Shown one piece after another: positions 27,096 through 41,800 of a stretch of DNA of 64,000 bases. The position numbers and the translations under genes are program-made. Positions within the stretch are counted from its first letter, which is position 1; every line of letters begins with the position of its first letter. The notes under the pieces are model-generated. The model made no database searches and had not been told where the DNA came from. It saw only the letters and a list, made by a program, of their open reading frames with translations. Source of the DNA: Trichosphaerium sp. ATCC 40318 (taxonomy: Eukaryota; Discosea; Flabellinia; Trichosidae); the NCBI GenBank assembly GCA_038496445.1, contig JALMLS010000455.1, forward strand, positions 558,001 through 622,000, written 5' to 3'.

Positions 27096-27600
27096 AGGAT
27101 GAAGAGTATGAAGTTGATAGAAAGAATCGTATGGAAAATCGTCAAGTGTGGAGCGGTTATGGGCACAACAACAGCACGTCATGCCATCATCATCATCATC
27201 ATGATTAGTGGTGTAGTCTTGTGCATAGGAGTCACATGTGTATAGTGTCAAAAACTCCAACTCACCTGTCATTGTAATTTTACTGAAATGTTTATGTAGT
27301 TAAAATGGAGAGGATATAGAGTGGTATCATAATGACAGATGAAAACGTGCTAGCACTATGTTAATGGAAAGGCTGAAGGTGTATCCAGCAGTGGTATGAA
27401 TGTGGACAAATTACTGAAGTCTGTACTAAGAAGGGAGGTAAATGGTAACAAAGAAAAAACATGTTACTTTGTGAACAACAAGTTCGAAAAAGAATACAGA
27501 AACAACAATGGAAAATGACATGGAAAACGGTGTATACAAAGAATGGGGTGAAGATGGCTTGTTAATAAAGATATGTACAATGAAGTATTCAAAAAACCAA
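27096..27600 (+). pseudogene. Decayed YwqK/MORN repeats
   Basis: Repeat-like phrases recur in shifting frames with stops between them: YVNGKAEG near 27359-27380, QQWYECGQITEVC near 27390-27425, and NGVYKEWGEDGLLIKIC near 27525-27575. These are the same G/N-G and W-x-x-x-G-Q signature as the upstream gene. I read this as the broken 3' portion of an originally longer repeat gene. Confidence 0.6.
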
Positions 27601-28129
27601 TTTGTCGTCTATCAGCATATTATTTTGTTTATTGATGGTGTGATGGTCTTTGTAAAAATTTGGAGCACATCTGTGACGTATGTACATGTTTCTAAACGTA
27701 AATCAACGTGTACAACTTCTCAAATACTTCCATATCAAGACAACCATTCTCCTAAGCGCATACAAGCAGTGTGGGTATTTCTACAGCCAGAACCAAAAAT
27801 ATCACGTGTAGGGTTTTTTTTTGATTCAAAACTGATGTCTCAGAGAACTATTTAATATAAGCTACCACGTGGGTACAATTTGTAGTTTTTATAAAAATAA
27901 CTTTATCACGATTTTCCTCGACAGCTTTTCGTCGCAACCTTCGGATAAATAGTTAATTTACAAGTAACTATTACGAAATTATGTTGATAGTGTTTAATCG
28001 TGTTGTACGATAAAGCCAGCGAGAAAACGAGAAATCTGACCTGACCTCACGACAACACGTCTTCACCGAAACAGCACTCACCATCGGAGGTTCAATTGTA
28101 CACTGTTACTACACAAGCAACCATACAAC
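27601..28129. other. Spacer
   Basis: No supported gene. Two CACGTG sites near 27800 and 27865. Confidence 0.4.
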
Positions 28130-28888
28130 ATGAACTCATTAGTAGGGAGCAAGAAAAAGACACTATCAACAAAGAAATCAAAGAAACATAGACACAGACC
28201 GAAGTCTTGGGCACCGTTAAGCCTCTCGTTATCTCAACGTTCGAAACAAGTCAGAAAGAGCTTTTCTACAGGTCCTAGAAAACAAAGGCCAAAATCATGG
28301 ACACCACGACATGTCAGCAAGTCTACAGCTCAGCATACGGATAAACAACGTGTAAAGAGTGCTACCATCGGTCCTGAGAGGAATAGAGATAAGAGACAAA
28401 GTGTAATCTTTCATTTCAAAGAAGAAGAAAAAAAGACAGATATTAGACGCCCATACACGGTGAGGTCGCCATTACCAACAACAAGACGAGGAATTATTAG
28501 GAAATCTCCGTTAAAAAAACAAACAGTAACCAGTAGAATGTCAATACAGATTCAAGCAGTACAACAAGCTGGACTACAAGAATGCTGCGTTTGTTTTGAA
28601 GATTTTCCTGGCTGTGAGTTAAAACGCATCTCAGACGAACTTGTATGCCCTGAGTGTTGTCATAAAGCAGAGAAAAAGGAGTCGCCAACACTTGGGACGC
28701 AAACAAACAATCAGAACAATCAAAGACTCAGCAGATTGTCTCAACTCCTTGGGGATATGGATGTCACACGTAAAGGACCTGCTCGTCGTCGTTACACCTT
28801 TAGCGAATACAAACCAACAACGTGTAGAGACTATGCACGCGAGAATCTTACGTACACACTCGCATTGAGAGCAACAGAAGAACAATAA
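28130..28888 (+). CDS. Basic protein with CxxC..CxxC zinc-binding motif, 252 aa
   Basis: Open single-exon frame. The N-terminal ~130 residues are very Lys/Arg/Ser-rich with an internal near-repeat (RPKSWAPLS and RPKSWTPRHVS). Around residues 145-185 comes a treble-clef or RING-half-like element, ECCVCFEDFPGC followed by LVCPECCHKAEKK, enough for one Zn2+. The C-terminal part has RRRYTFSEYKPTTCRDYARE. I do not know the family; RING/RBR-type ubiquitin ligases use similar CxxC pairs but a full RING is not visible. After the stop, the +1 frame stays open to about 29052 with a lysine-rich helical stretch (ICKIADVELLQERAV, ending KLKRP), which looks like lost or separately spliced C-terminus. Confidence 0.55.
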   Translation: MNSLVGSKKKTLSTKKSKKHRHRPKSWAPLSLSLSQRSKQVRKSFSTGPRKQRPKSWTPRHVSKSTAQHTDKQRVKSATIGPERNRDKRQSVIFHFKEEEKKTDIRRPYTVRSPLPTTRRGIIRKSPLKKQTVTSRMSIQIQAVQQAGLQECCVCFEDFPGCELKRISDELVCPECCHKAEKKESPTLGTQTNNQNNQRLSRLSQLLGDMDVTRKGPARRRYTFSEYKPTTCRDYARENLTYTLALRATEEQ

Positions 28889-29321
28889 ATCTGGTTGTAG
28901 ATTGAAGAGAAGAAAGACCCCTTCAACAAGCTGCGAAGGCTAAAATCTGCAAGATTGCAGACGTTGAACTTCTACAAGAGCGAGCTGTCGCTACGTTTGA
29001 TAAACATTACAAGGCGCGGCGTGAAGAAAAAAGAAAGTTAAAGCGCCCATAAGCAACAATGAGTCAGGGCTTGGAGGACGTAAACAAAAATAAAACGGAG
29101 CAAAATAATTGTTGTCAATAAAAAACATGTAATCTAAAATTCAATCACGTTTGTGTTTTCAGTGAAAAATAAAACTTCTTGAGGTTGTTCGTGTATCTGA
29201 GTGCGAAAAATAAAATACGTATCAAAATAGGTGTTGTGAGTGCAGTAAGATTTTATGAAAAAAAATACAAGTCAGTTTTTTGAAGATTTTTTTTATTTTT
29301 ATTTAATCAAAAGGTATATGT
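28889..29321. other. Possible out-of-frame tail, then spacer
   Basis: 28910-29052 holds the +1-frame helical continuation of the preceding gene; 29053-29321 is AT-rich with AATAAAA stretches and the CYP51 poly(A) region on the other strand. Confidence 0.4.
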
Positions 29322-31683
29322 CTAAGCCAAAGGACTATCTGCCTTTCTTGAGTACTTAATAGTAACTGGATGTTTAGGACCGTGAATCATTGTAGTAAAA
29401 TCAGGCTCAGGTTCGCACATTAACTCGAAATCGTAGTGGCGAGTAAAAACGGCAAAAGCGGCTTGCACTTGCAAGTACGCGAATTTTTCTCCAATGCATG
29501 AATGACGACCTAACAATAAAGGTCAGTACACGTGAATAACAACCAAAAGACCAAAAAAAATTGACCATGCAACCTTACAAAGTTGTTCGTAAAAATTGGT
29601 TCAAAAAAAAAAAGGATGAGAATTATTAACTTACCAGCAGAGAAGGCGAGGTAACTGTATTTGTTTTGTTTATCTTCCTTTCTCTCGCTGTTGAATCTAT
29701 CTGGATCAAACTCATCTGGGTTGGTATAGTACTCTGGCATACGGTGTACAACACCAGGTGATACACAAGCAAGAGCGCCCTTAGGGATAACAAAGTCTAA
29801 TATAAAGTCAGAAACAGAACAAATATAATAGCAAGAAAGATAACTCTGTATTTACCTTTGTATTTCCAGTCTTCAAGTGCTCTACGCATAACAAGAATAA
29901 TAGGTGGTCTAAGACGAAGTGTTTCCTTTACGGAAAGGTTAAGAGTCTCGCATTTTTTCAACTTTTCATAGGTAAGTTCTGAGCCCTAAAAAAAAGAAAA
30001 AAAAATCAGCATCATGACTAAGTATTTTCGACAAAAGGCGCTTGTTCACAAGCATCGCTCTTTTATCTTACCATTGGCCAGTTTTCTTCTAGTTCCTTGG
30101 TAACTCTAGCAAAGATTTTTGGGTTCTGAGCCATATGGATAAGAAGCCATGTAAGAGTGACATTCGAGGTATGTTGACCAGCTAATGAGAAAAAAAAAAT
30201 GTTAGAAAGAAGAAAATTACTCTTTAGTTTCGTAACGTACCAAGCATAAGTGCTACCATTAATCCACATACTTGGTTATCATTCATCTTTGTACCATCAG
30301 CGTATTCAGCTTCCATAATTGTTTGGAGCATATCTTCTTTCTAAACAAAGAAAAACAGATTAGCCCGGGCGTGACAGTAAATTTTTGGGAGCTATTTTTT
30401 TCACCACAACAAAAAAATTGAAAGAACATTTTGTAGTGTATACTCAGTGGGATTTTATAATCAGTAGTTCATTGGAAACCTGTGTTAATCTATCATCGCA
30501 TACATTGAGATCGAATAAAGTTTTACAGTACCACACTACAAGAGTAGCAATGGCAACAAAAAAAGTTCGAAGCAAAAAAAAGTTGAAAGAAAAAGTGGAC
30601 TTACTCTGATGTTGTTGTCTCTCCTGTTCTTTACGATAAGAGAAAAGTGCTTAGTAAGCGCTTTTCTAGCGTTATTTCTTCTAATATGCATAGGTAGAGG
30701 AAGGTATGGGAAGAAGAAGCTTATTGGTCCAAGACCTTTATCAAGAGCATCATATAGCTTTGCATATGTCTTATTGAGGTTGTCTCTTACTTCATCTCCA
30801 TGAAGACATCTTTGTGAACAGTAAGAAACGAGAACCAAGTCGAAAAAAAAAATCAAACCAAATGCTTTTTTTTCGCTTGTTTTACGCTTATTTTAGGCGT
30901 AATGTATTACAATGGAGTTGTATTTGGCGTATCTAGTGTTTAAAGGCTTACCTGGTGGAAGTAAAAACAGTGACTTCGTTAAACATTTCAAGTGCATCTC
31001 TTTCACCCTAAAACCACTCTTAGACACGGACAATATTAGTGTACTCATTATACATACAGTTTTACCCAAATGGTCGACCATGTAACCTTCTACTTCGCTA
31101 ACCATTTTTGCAATGTAGATTTTGAATCGCTTTACAGTTAAACCGTTTGTAACCATCCTGTATAATCCATTTAGAACAATAATAAATTATTTCCGAGTAC
31201 GTACTTTCTTTGTTGGACCAAAAGCTCGGGAGCACAGTCGTATACAATACCTTCTCCAAATACAGGCGTCATGAATTGATATGCTTGTGCAGCGCTAATC
31301 TCTTTCTCCTTTGCGTTGTAAAATGCAGAGTGTGCTTCAGAACCAATCATAAAAACCATTTCCTCACCCAAAATCTTTGCTGAGAATACGTCTCCGTAAG
31401 TTTTACGGTGTTTAGAGATGTAGTTGAGTGGATTATCAGCCCAAGCTAAACCGTGTCCAAACCAAGGTAGGGTGTAAGGAACCATCTTTGGTGCGCCCTT
31501 TGGTCTTCCTTTGCGTAGTACGAAAAGCGTAACAACAAGTACCAACAATGCAGATACTGAAGCAGTGAGAATGTTAACGCTACCATCAGGGTGGAAGATA
31601 AAGTCCTTTGCGGCTTCCAAAGCTGCAGACGCGGCAACAGTCCCCAAAGATCCAAGGATTAGTCCCAAGCGAGAAGTGAGCAT
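29322..31683 (-). CDS. CYP51: Sterol 14-alpha-demethylase (CYP51)
   Basis: Cytochrome P450 that removes the 14-alpha methyl group of lanosterol/cycloartenol-type sterols, anchored in the ER. An N-terminal membrane segment (LTASVSALLVLVVTLFVL) precedes the proline-rich hinge. CYP51 hallmarks are visible: AQAYQFMTPVFGEGIVYD, the I-helix LAGQHTSNVTLTWLLIHM, K-helix ExxR in VKETLRLRPP, the PERF-type MPEYYTNPDEFDPDRF, and the haem loop FSAGRHSCIGEKFAY with its ligand Cys. The C-terminus PEPDFTTMIHGPKHPVTIKY also fits. About eight exons with ~45-100-nt introns. AATAAA lies ~20 nt beyond the stop. Presence of CYP51 implies an intact sterol pathway. The gene appears complete. Confidence 0.95.
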
Positions 31684-32235
31684 CCTGAGCGGTTGTACAG
31701 GCTAAAAGTGGGAACAATTGCGGAAAAAATTCAGTTACTTACCCAGTTAAGCAAGAGGCTTCCGTATTATTGTTGACGTTTACAAACAACGCAAAAACTC
31801 ATGTTCATGACAATATTTCACTGTATTACTTGAGTTAAATCGTTTTGTCGGTATTTCTTTTTTATACGCGGTATCTACGCGAATAAGGGCATTAAGAGGC
31901 TAGTGTGACTTCCTAATTTGCTCATTGTTGCCTGTTTGACTTTGTCATTGTGCGTGTGGTTTACCACAAGAAACAGCCATCGATAGAATCACCGTAGCAC
32001 GCTTCATGCATTTTGCTTTTTTTGTGGTTACAATAGCACGCATTCTGTCTTCTAGTATACTATCACTATAACACCGAGGCAGAGTATTCTTTATATGGAT
32101 CTATTATTGTGTAGACAACCTCTCGAGTACATAAAAGCCATTTGAAAAAAAAATTTATGCATAAATTGTTCAGTTTTACAAAAATTGCGTGCGTCTTTTT
32201 ACATTACATTTACAGGTGGTGCGCCCGCTTATTGC
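31684..32235. other. Spacer between CYP51 and SRP54
   Basis: 550 bp. Nothing recognisable; probably the CYP51 promoter and the SRP54 3' flank. Confidence 0.4.
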
Positions 32236-34814
<2,579 letters not shown>

Positions 34815-35039
34815 CTTGAGGGTAAGTGCAAAGCTCTATGTAATGAATAGACTAATACACGTGTAGAGTCAAAACAATTCTTTAAAAATTTTTACACAAA
34901 ATCGTTACTAGACACTTATCTTCCTATCATGGACTTTATTACATAATGATTTGACAGCGGTTGTATGGTGTCAAGAGATGTGATGTAGTGCGTTGTTACA
35001 ACTTACTTCCATAAGCCTTTGCCCTTTACATCCGATACG

Positions 35040-35668
35040 CTAGTGGATACTAATAGGCGTAAGAGGAGCGTTCAACGCTAGTGGTTGCATACCTTCAACG
35101 GATTTGTCTTCCTTCACGAACTCTTTTGGTTTATCAACGTGCGAGAACCTTGCCTTGAATGCAGCCTTTTTAGCTTCCTCTCTGGATAGGTATGAGTAAA
35201 CACTGTCAAAGGTGTGAATACCGCGTAAACGCACTCCTGTTTTTGTCTCAAGTACGGATTGGCAGCTGGCTTCTTTGCTGGACCCTTTGCGTGCGCCTGA
35301 AAAGTGGTTAACACACTTTTTGTTCACTTGTCATACAAGGCTCCGTACCGCTTTTAACGCTTCTATTTGCTTCTGGCGTTCCTCAGCTGCTTTGCGCTCG
35401 CGTTCCTATTTGTCCTGTCAATGCCGTTACAGTACTCAGTGGTGCTTACCTCTTTTTTACGCTGCCTCTCTTGCTCGTATTCGCTCTGGCGTTGGGAAGC
35501 AGTTTTTTTTAGCGCCTGCGCTTTATTTTTCGCTTCTATTACTGCCTGCTTTTTGCGTGCTACAGTACATTAGAAGTGGCTGTTTAATACAAACAAGTTC
35601 ATTGGCCTACCTTCCTCCTCTTCTTGCTGTTTAGCCAGAGCTTCAAACTGTTGTGCTTTAGTCGCCAT
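35040..35668 (-). CDS. Coiled-coil protein, unrecognised
   Basis: Exons on the minus strand give MATKAQQFEALAKQQEEE, then KKQAVIEAKNKAQALKKTAS, ERERKAAEERQKQIEALK and a C-terminal half with TFDSVYSYLSREEAKKAAF, FSHVDKPKEFVKED and a final ALNAPLTPISIH. The first two thirds are a highly charged, Glu/Lys/Gln-rich helix likely to form a coiled coil; the rest looks folded or peptide-like. About four exons, introns 45-60 nt; total ~160-180 residues. I do not recognise a family. It lies head-to-head with talin, with only 170 nt between the two starts, so they may share a promoter; no functional link can be inferred from that alone. Confidence 0.6.
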
Positions 35669-35838
35669 TGTATGTTTTAGTGTCGATTGTCGTCGTTGGT
35701 GTTAGGTGCTAAGCAATGAAGCCATTGAATCACATAGCTATCACTGTTTGTGAGCTTTAACATAAAGTAATTTTGCGCAAAGCGAACACCCTCGCATATA
35801 CAAACTGTAGATATATCCCCTCTACTCTATAGTACATA

Positions 35839-38800
35839 ATGGCGGTGTCTCTGCAAGTGCGCATAGACAATGGAAAAATGGTTAAGCGTATACGTGTCCC
35901 TTCAGGCGTAGCAATAGGAGAGGCATTACGCGATATACGGTACGTTTGCTTTAATAACTTTGAGAACTTCTCAATCTCTTATTGCTTTATAATAAGCATC
36001 TACATATTACCGCTTTAGAGACGGAAGCCTATTACTCTTAAAACGAGATTTATTTGTTGAAAACAGTTTTTTTTTCTTTATGTGCTCATTAAGTATTTTA
36101 GAGACAAGTCCAAGGTTGGAGGTGCTGACCACGCGTTATTCCTTCCTCCTGATCCAAAGAAAAACAGAGAGTTTGGACGTTGGCTTGAAAATAATAGAAC
36201 ACTCGCAAGTTATGATATAACAGCTGAAGTACGTTTTTTTTGTAACAAACGAAAAATAATATCACGTGATTTCCACGTTGAACAACATTCTTCTTTTTAT
36301 TTTCTTGAACGATTGTGCCGAAACTACGTAACCTCTCTTTTTGGCGTATTGAACATTCTGTCTATTATATCATCAGTAACGTCAACAAAACAGTTTTTTA
36401 CGTTGAGAGAATTCATGTGTTTAACATAATAATGTTCTCTAAAGACCTTACTTACAATCGATTAGGATACAGTTGACTATAAAAAGAAACATAGGCAGCT
36501 AGCTGTTAAACTTGTTGATGGTACAAAGAAGAAGGCACTTGTGGACGAAAGTAAACATGTGGAGAATATTATAGAAGTTCTTTGTGAGAAGCTTAGTCTT
36601 CCTAACCCTGAAGAATTCAGTCTATATGCTGTAGAACTAAAGAAATGGTAAGTACAAAAATTGTGTTTAATTTTTAATTAGGACACGTGGGTCAGGATTT
36701 CTTTTTCTTCAATTTTTTTGCGTATTTTATCTCATTTACTACCAAAGGGCCAATACCCATAAAACACTTGCAGAGCAAGGTATCACAGAGAATGTAAGCG
36801 TTTTTACGAAGTTTCACTCAGTTTTCAAAAAAAAAAAGGCTTCGAATTTCTAGTTCCTAACACGCCTTTCTTTTTTAGATGGAACTCCTATTGAATAAAC
36901 GATTCTTTGCAACGGACGCTAATGTAGATGAGAATGATCCAATTGGACTTCATTTACTATACGCACAGGTATAACGAAGACAAAAGAACTCCTGGTTTTG
37001 TTTTCCGAGGGGATTTCTAACGTGATTCTTTTTTTTTACAGTGTGCTGAAATGATACGCACTGGTAAGATGTTGGCAAGCGAAAAGGAGGTTATACAGCT
37101 GGCAGGATTTCAATGTCAGATCACATACGGCGATTATAGCCCAAAGAAACACAAAGTAGGATTTCTTGAGTACGGACATTTTCCGAATTACGTTTTATGG
37201 CAATTGAAGCGTATACTGACGTTATTCTAAAGGAGAGAACTTTTCTTACCACCACGATATTGTAGACAATCGATAGAGAAGAAAGTATGGAGTGGTACGT
37301 TACGTTAGAGTTTAGAAAACGCCAAACACCCTTTTTTTTCATTTTGTTTTTTATTTGGAGTCTTGAATTTTGATTGGTATTCTTCTAGCACATGCAAAGA
37401 TTGTCAGAATGTCAGCCCAAACTGCTAAATATCGTTATGTACAACTGTGTCGTTCCTTAGAGTTGTATGGTATGACATTATTCAAAGTGGGGCGTGTATT
37501 GCCTAATAAGAAAAAACCATTCCCAATGTTTTTGGGTCTTATGAAGGACAAGATTCTATTTCTTGATATAGACACATATGTACGTATACAAGTCTCTTTA
37601 GAGAGCTTTATGGTATGACTGTTAACACTTTAAAAGGAGGTCAAAAAGTCATGGCAAATAGAACATGTACGTCGGATCAAAACAAACAGAACTTCAAATC
37701 GACTTAACTTTTTTTTCTTCTAGTTGAAACGATGGGTTGATAACGATACAGAAGTGTATGTTTTATACTTCATGAGTGTTATGAAAGTAATCTAATTGCC
37801 TTTTGATATAGTTTGCTCGACTTTGGAGATCATGCACCTCATTATTTTACGTTTAAAGCACCAGATCCAGCGGAGATTTCTTCAGTTATTTCAGGGTATA
37901 TTGATATCATCCTAAAGAGATTTCGAGATCCTGTACGCCAGTTCGAAGAGGATGACTTTGAAACGGCTGAAGTTGAGCATGCGGCAAGACCTGCTACTGG
38001 ATATGCTATAGCAGCAAACACACCAAATTTCGTCCCTCAACAAGGCAGCATTGTACGAAAAAACAATTTCGGGTTATTTTGGAGAGATTTGTTTTCTAAC
38101 GCGTTTTCTAGACGCCTCAACCTGTATTCATGCCACAATCTCGTCAACCAATGATGTACTACCAAGGGTAAGATAATAGTATATTAATGAGCTTCAGCGC
38201 GTTTTGACTAATAGAAATCTAGACCTCATCAATTGGAAGTAAATAATAAAAAACAAGCACAGCAAGCTGTTGGAAAATTGCTTGAGGGCATGAAACCTAA
38301 CAAGCATGGAGCTCAGTTTAAAGGTTCAGCTATTGAATGGAAGAACGCCATGGATAAACAAACAAGAATGTTACAAAAGGAGTTGAAAAAAATGAGGAAC
38401 TTTTCTGAAATGGTCAGATAAAAGCAGTAAAAAAGTCGTTCGCTGATTTCTTGTTTTCTAGGATGTCAAACCAAGCAAACAAGAGATAAAGTTCGTCTCT
38501 CAGTCTATAATTGATAGACTAGCTGAAATACAAGGGCTTTCAGCTAAACAACCAAGAGGAATGGCTCCTGAAGGTAAAGACTAACTGTCTTTTTCTGATG
38601 ATATGTGAAGTAACATTTTTCGCTTTGTAGAATTGAACTGCCTTGGTAAAGCAGCACATAATGTTGCAATGGCTGTAAAGAGTCTATTTGACTGTATGGG
38701 ACCAGAATTGAGCGAACCTCCACCACCTGAGGTGGCACAAGAGATCTTAATTAAAGTACGTGGTGTCGAATCAATTCTATGCTAACCGCTCATTAGACTG

Positions 38801-41800
38801 GTGCTATCTTGGGTGTACTTCATGGCACAATGGCAGACGACCCATCTAGAAAAGTTATGGAGGAATCATCTGCTCTAATGTTAGCGCAGGCCGAAGACTT
38901 TGTATGTTTCGTACTATTCCTATTTTTTTCTTAACATACAACCTTAGTTGATCACTTGCAATAAAATCAAAGGAGTTGAAGGAAAATGGAGAGGTCATTT
39001 AAAGAAGATGCATGATTCCAAGAGACAATTAAAGGACGAAGTTGATGACCAACTAATGGTAATAGACATCTAGAATTTCTTCTTTTTATCCTAACTATTC
39101 ATTCTAGAATGGAAGAGCGAACAAAGATAAAATTAAAGAATTGGTACGGCTCTACCTACCTAGGGTGGAATATGGTTTGCTTATATGTTTTCATTAGGCA
39201 GATAAATTGCTTTCTTTCATGGATAAAGGTATCGCAATGATTGATCAAAAACAGGCAGAAGATCGTTTGAAGAGAAAAGCGAATAATTTTGCTGAAGCAG
39301 CTCAATTCGCTGAGGAGGTAAGAACACCTTTTCCCTAGAAGCCAGAATCATTTCTGAGTATTCTTCATGTTCTAAATTACGTAGATGTTCCTTATTGCAG
39401 AGCCGTTGCATGCTATTTCTCGTCTTGATGATGTCGGTGTTGCTGCATTTAAATTTGAATCGGACATTGACATTCTTTCAAAAGTACGTTTTTCTTGTTT
39501 TTTTCGTTTTCAATTAACCCCATAACATAAATGATAATCTCAATGATATTTTGTATAATTTTACAATTGCGAGAGTCATGATTCCAATCTGGATTAGGTC
39601 ATTCTAACCACGCAAACTATTTTTTAACTCATGATTTTTTTGTTTTTATTTGTTTTGTTTTGGCTCAATCTTGACATTAGGGAGATCGATTACGTAAAGG
39701 AAAACATAGAGCATCCACACTTAAACCAGCTCGTAAACTTAAAAAAAGAGCTAGCGCCTTACTCAAGATTACAAATGATGCAAAACCATCTCTCGAAAAA
39801 CAACGTGCAAAGGCACGTTTTTCTCTAATTTACTTCGGTTCTCTTGCCATCTCTTTACTCCTACGATCAATATTTTTATTCATTGTGTTGATGATTTCTC
39901 AATTGTCTTTAGGCTATTCAAGAAAACGTGTACGAACTACAAATGGCACATGAGACCGATTTGCCGAAGATGAAGAAAATCATAGGCAAAATTACAACTT
40001 TGGTTGAACCTGCCACTGGGAAGATATTAATTCAACTATCTAAAGGAGTCATTGGAGAAACAGCAAGACTAGCTACAATGTGTCAGGTAAATATCATAAT
40101 TCGCACGTGAAACTGATACAAGTAGGATGATACACTTCCAAAGGATACTCCTAAACTTCCATCAGATGATGCAAAAGTATCCTCCAGACGTGTTGTTGGT
40201 AAGTTTATATGACAAACCTTGACTCTGCGAATCATTGAAGATATCGTACTGATACCAATACTAGGATCACTCATGGATCTTGGTGCTGCTATCAAGCAAC
40301 TTCAGGTATAAACCTTTTTTTTTAATTTATTTTTCGAAGCAATTAAACATTATCCATCTCCACGATCATTGATCAATAAGTTGAACTTTGTAATATCGCC
40401 ACGGATTGTATTTCTTACATCTTGCAAGATATGTAACAAAGTAATCACAACCATGCTTCAGCTTTTACTGACATAACTTTTTGAACAATTCTTAACTTTT
40501 TTCTTATAGGGAGAACCAGACAATGTCATTGCTTTGAACAGGCTCTTGAACGTAAGTTTATTTTTAAAGAATAATAAACGAACCTTAATCACGTTAGGCT
40601 GTTGATAACGCTGCACCTAAAGTTATGAACTTGGTTGGTAAATCAAAGAAACTTGCTGCAGTTGTACCAGACAAGGCAGTGAAATCAACAATCCGTTCAC
40701 AGATACAAGACGTAGAAGTAGCTTTGATGGCTCTACAAGGTGCTAAAAAAGCTGCAAAAGGCGCTGCACTCAACGATGAAATCGATCAACAACTTGTAAG
40801 TAGACAGAACAACCGTGATGTTTAAACCAGAAAACCTCTTTGCTGACAAATACCGTTCTTAAGGAAACACTTCGTTCTGTTATGGATGGCCTAGAGGAGT
40901 CTATACTCCTTGCTGCAGCTGGTAAACTACCAAAAACTGCTTTACGCGGTGACTCTGTTGAGGTACAGAAAAGAAACATGAAATCACGTGATGTTCGCTG
41001 ACATTTTGTTTTAAATAGCGTATTTCTGATACAACAAAACAAATCATGAAAGCCTTCCAGACTCTTAAAGATAGCGATACGATGGAGAAGAAAGTAAAAG
41101 CTTACAAGGATCTAGCTTCAAAAGTAAACGCTCTTTCCCTAGCTATAAAACATTGTGCATCAGAGCAGCCAAACAAAGAAGCACAGGTAAGAAAAGAGAA
41201 GAAAAAAAATAATGACAAGAATGTTGATCCATGGCTAAACAAAAAATAGGAGAAAGTGCTCAAAGTAGGTAAAGACACTGTTGACTCAATGCACAACTTG
41301 GTACGTTCTTTCTTCTTATGAAAACAAAGGATTGTCTTCATCTGTCTTACTTGTTTTCTGAAATAGGCTTGTGCTATTGCTGAAGAAGCTAGTGGTCCGG
41401 AGAAAGACCATGCAGAGAAAAAGGTTAATAAAGCTGTAAAAGAACTCTGGGATGTTGTTCAGAAACCACTACCAAAGTATGTTACAAACCTTTATATCAA
41501 TCTAGCTTTACTTCTTATTCATCGAGTTTCTTATTGCTTTTTTTTAGTCCTTGTGAGGATGCTATACACGAGATAGAAGAAGTCAAAAGATTGTTTGGTT
41601 CTGATGCTGCTGCACGCCCACTCCATCGTACGGGCATGAATGTCTTTAAAGACCTTCAAAAGCAAATGGAGGTACGTTGTTTGTTTCTTTATGTCTCCTA
41701 AACCTTATTCTTCATCTAGCTCGTTAATAAGAGTTCTGCGTCGTTTTATGACGATGCAAAGAACGGAAATGACCTTGGAGATGCTGCTAATGAACTCTCA

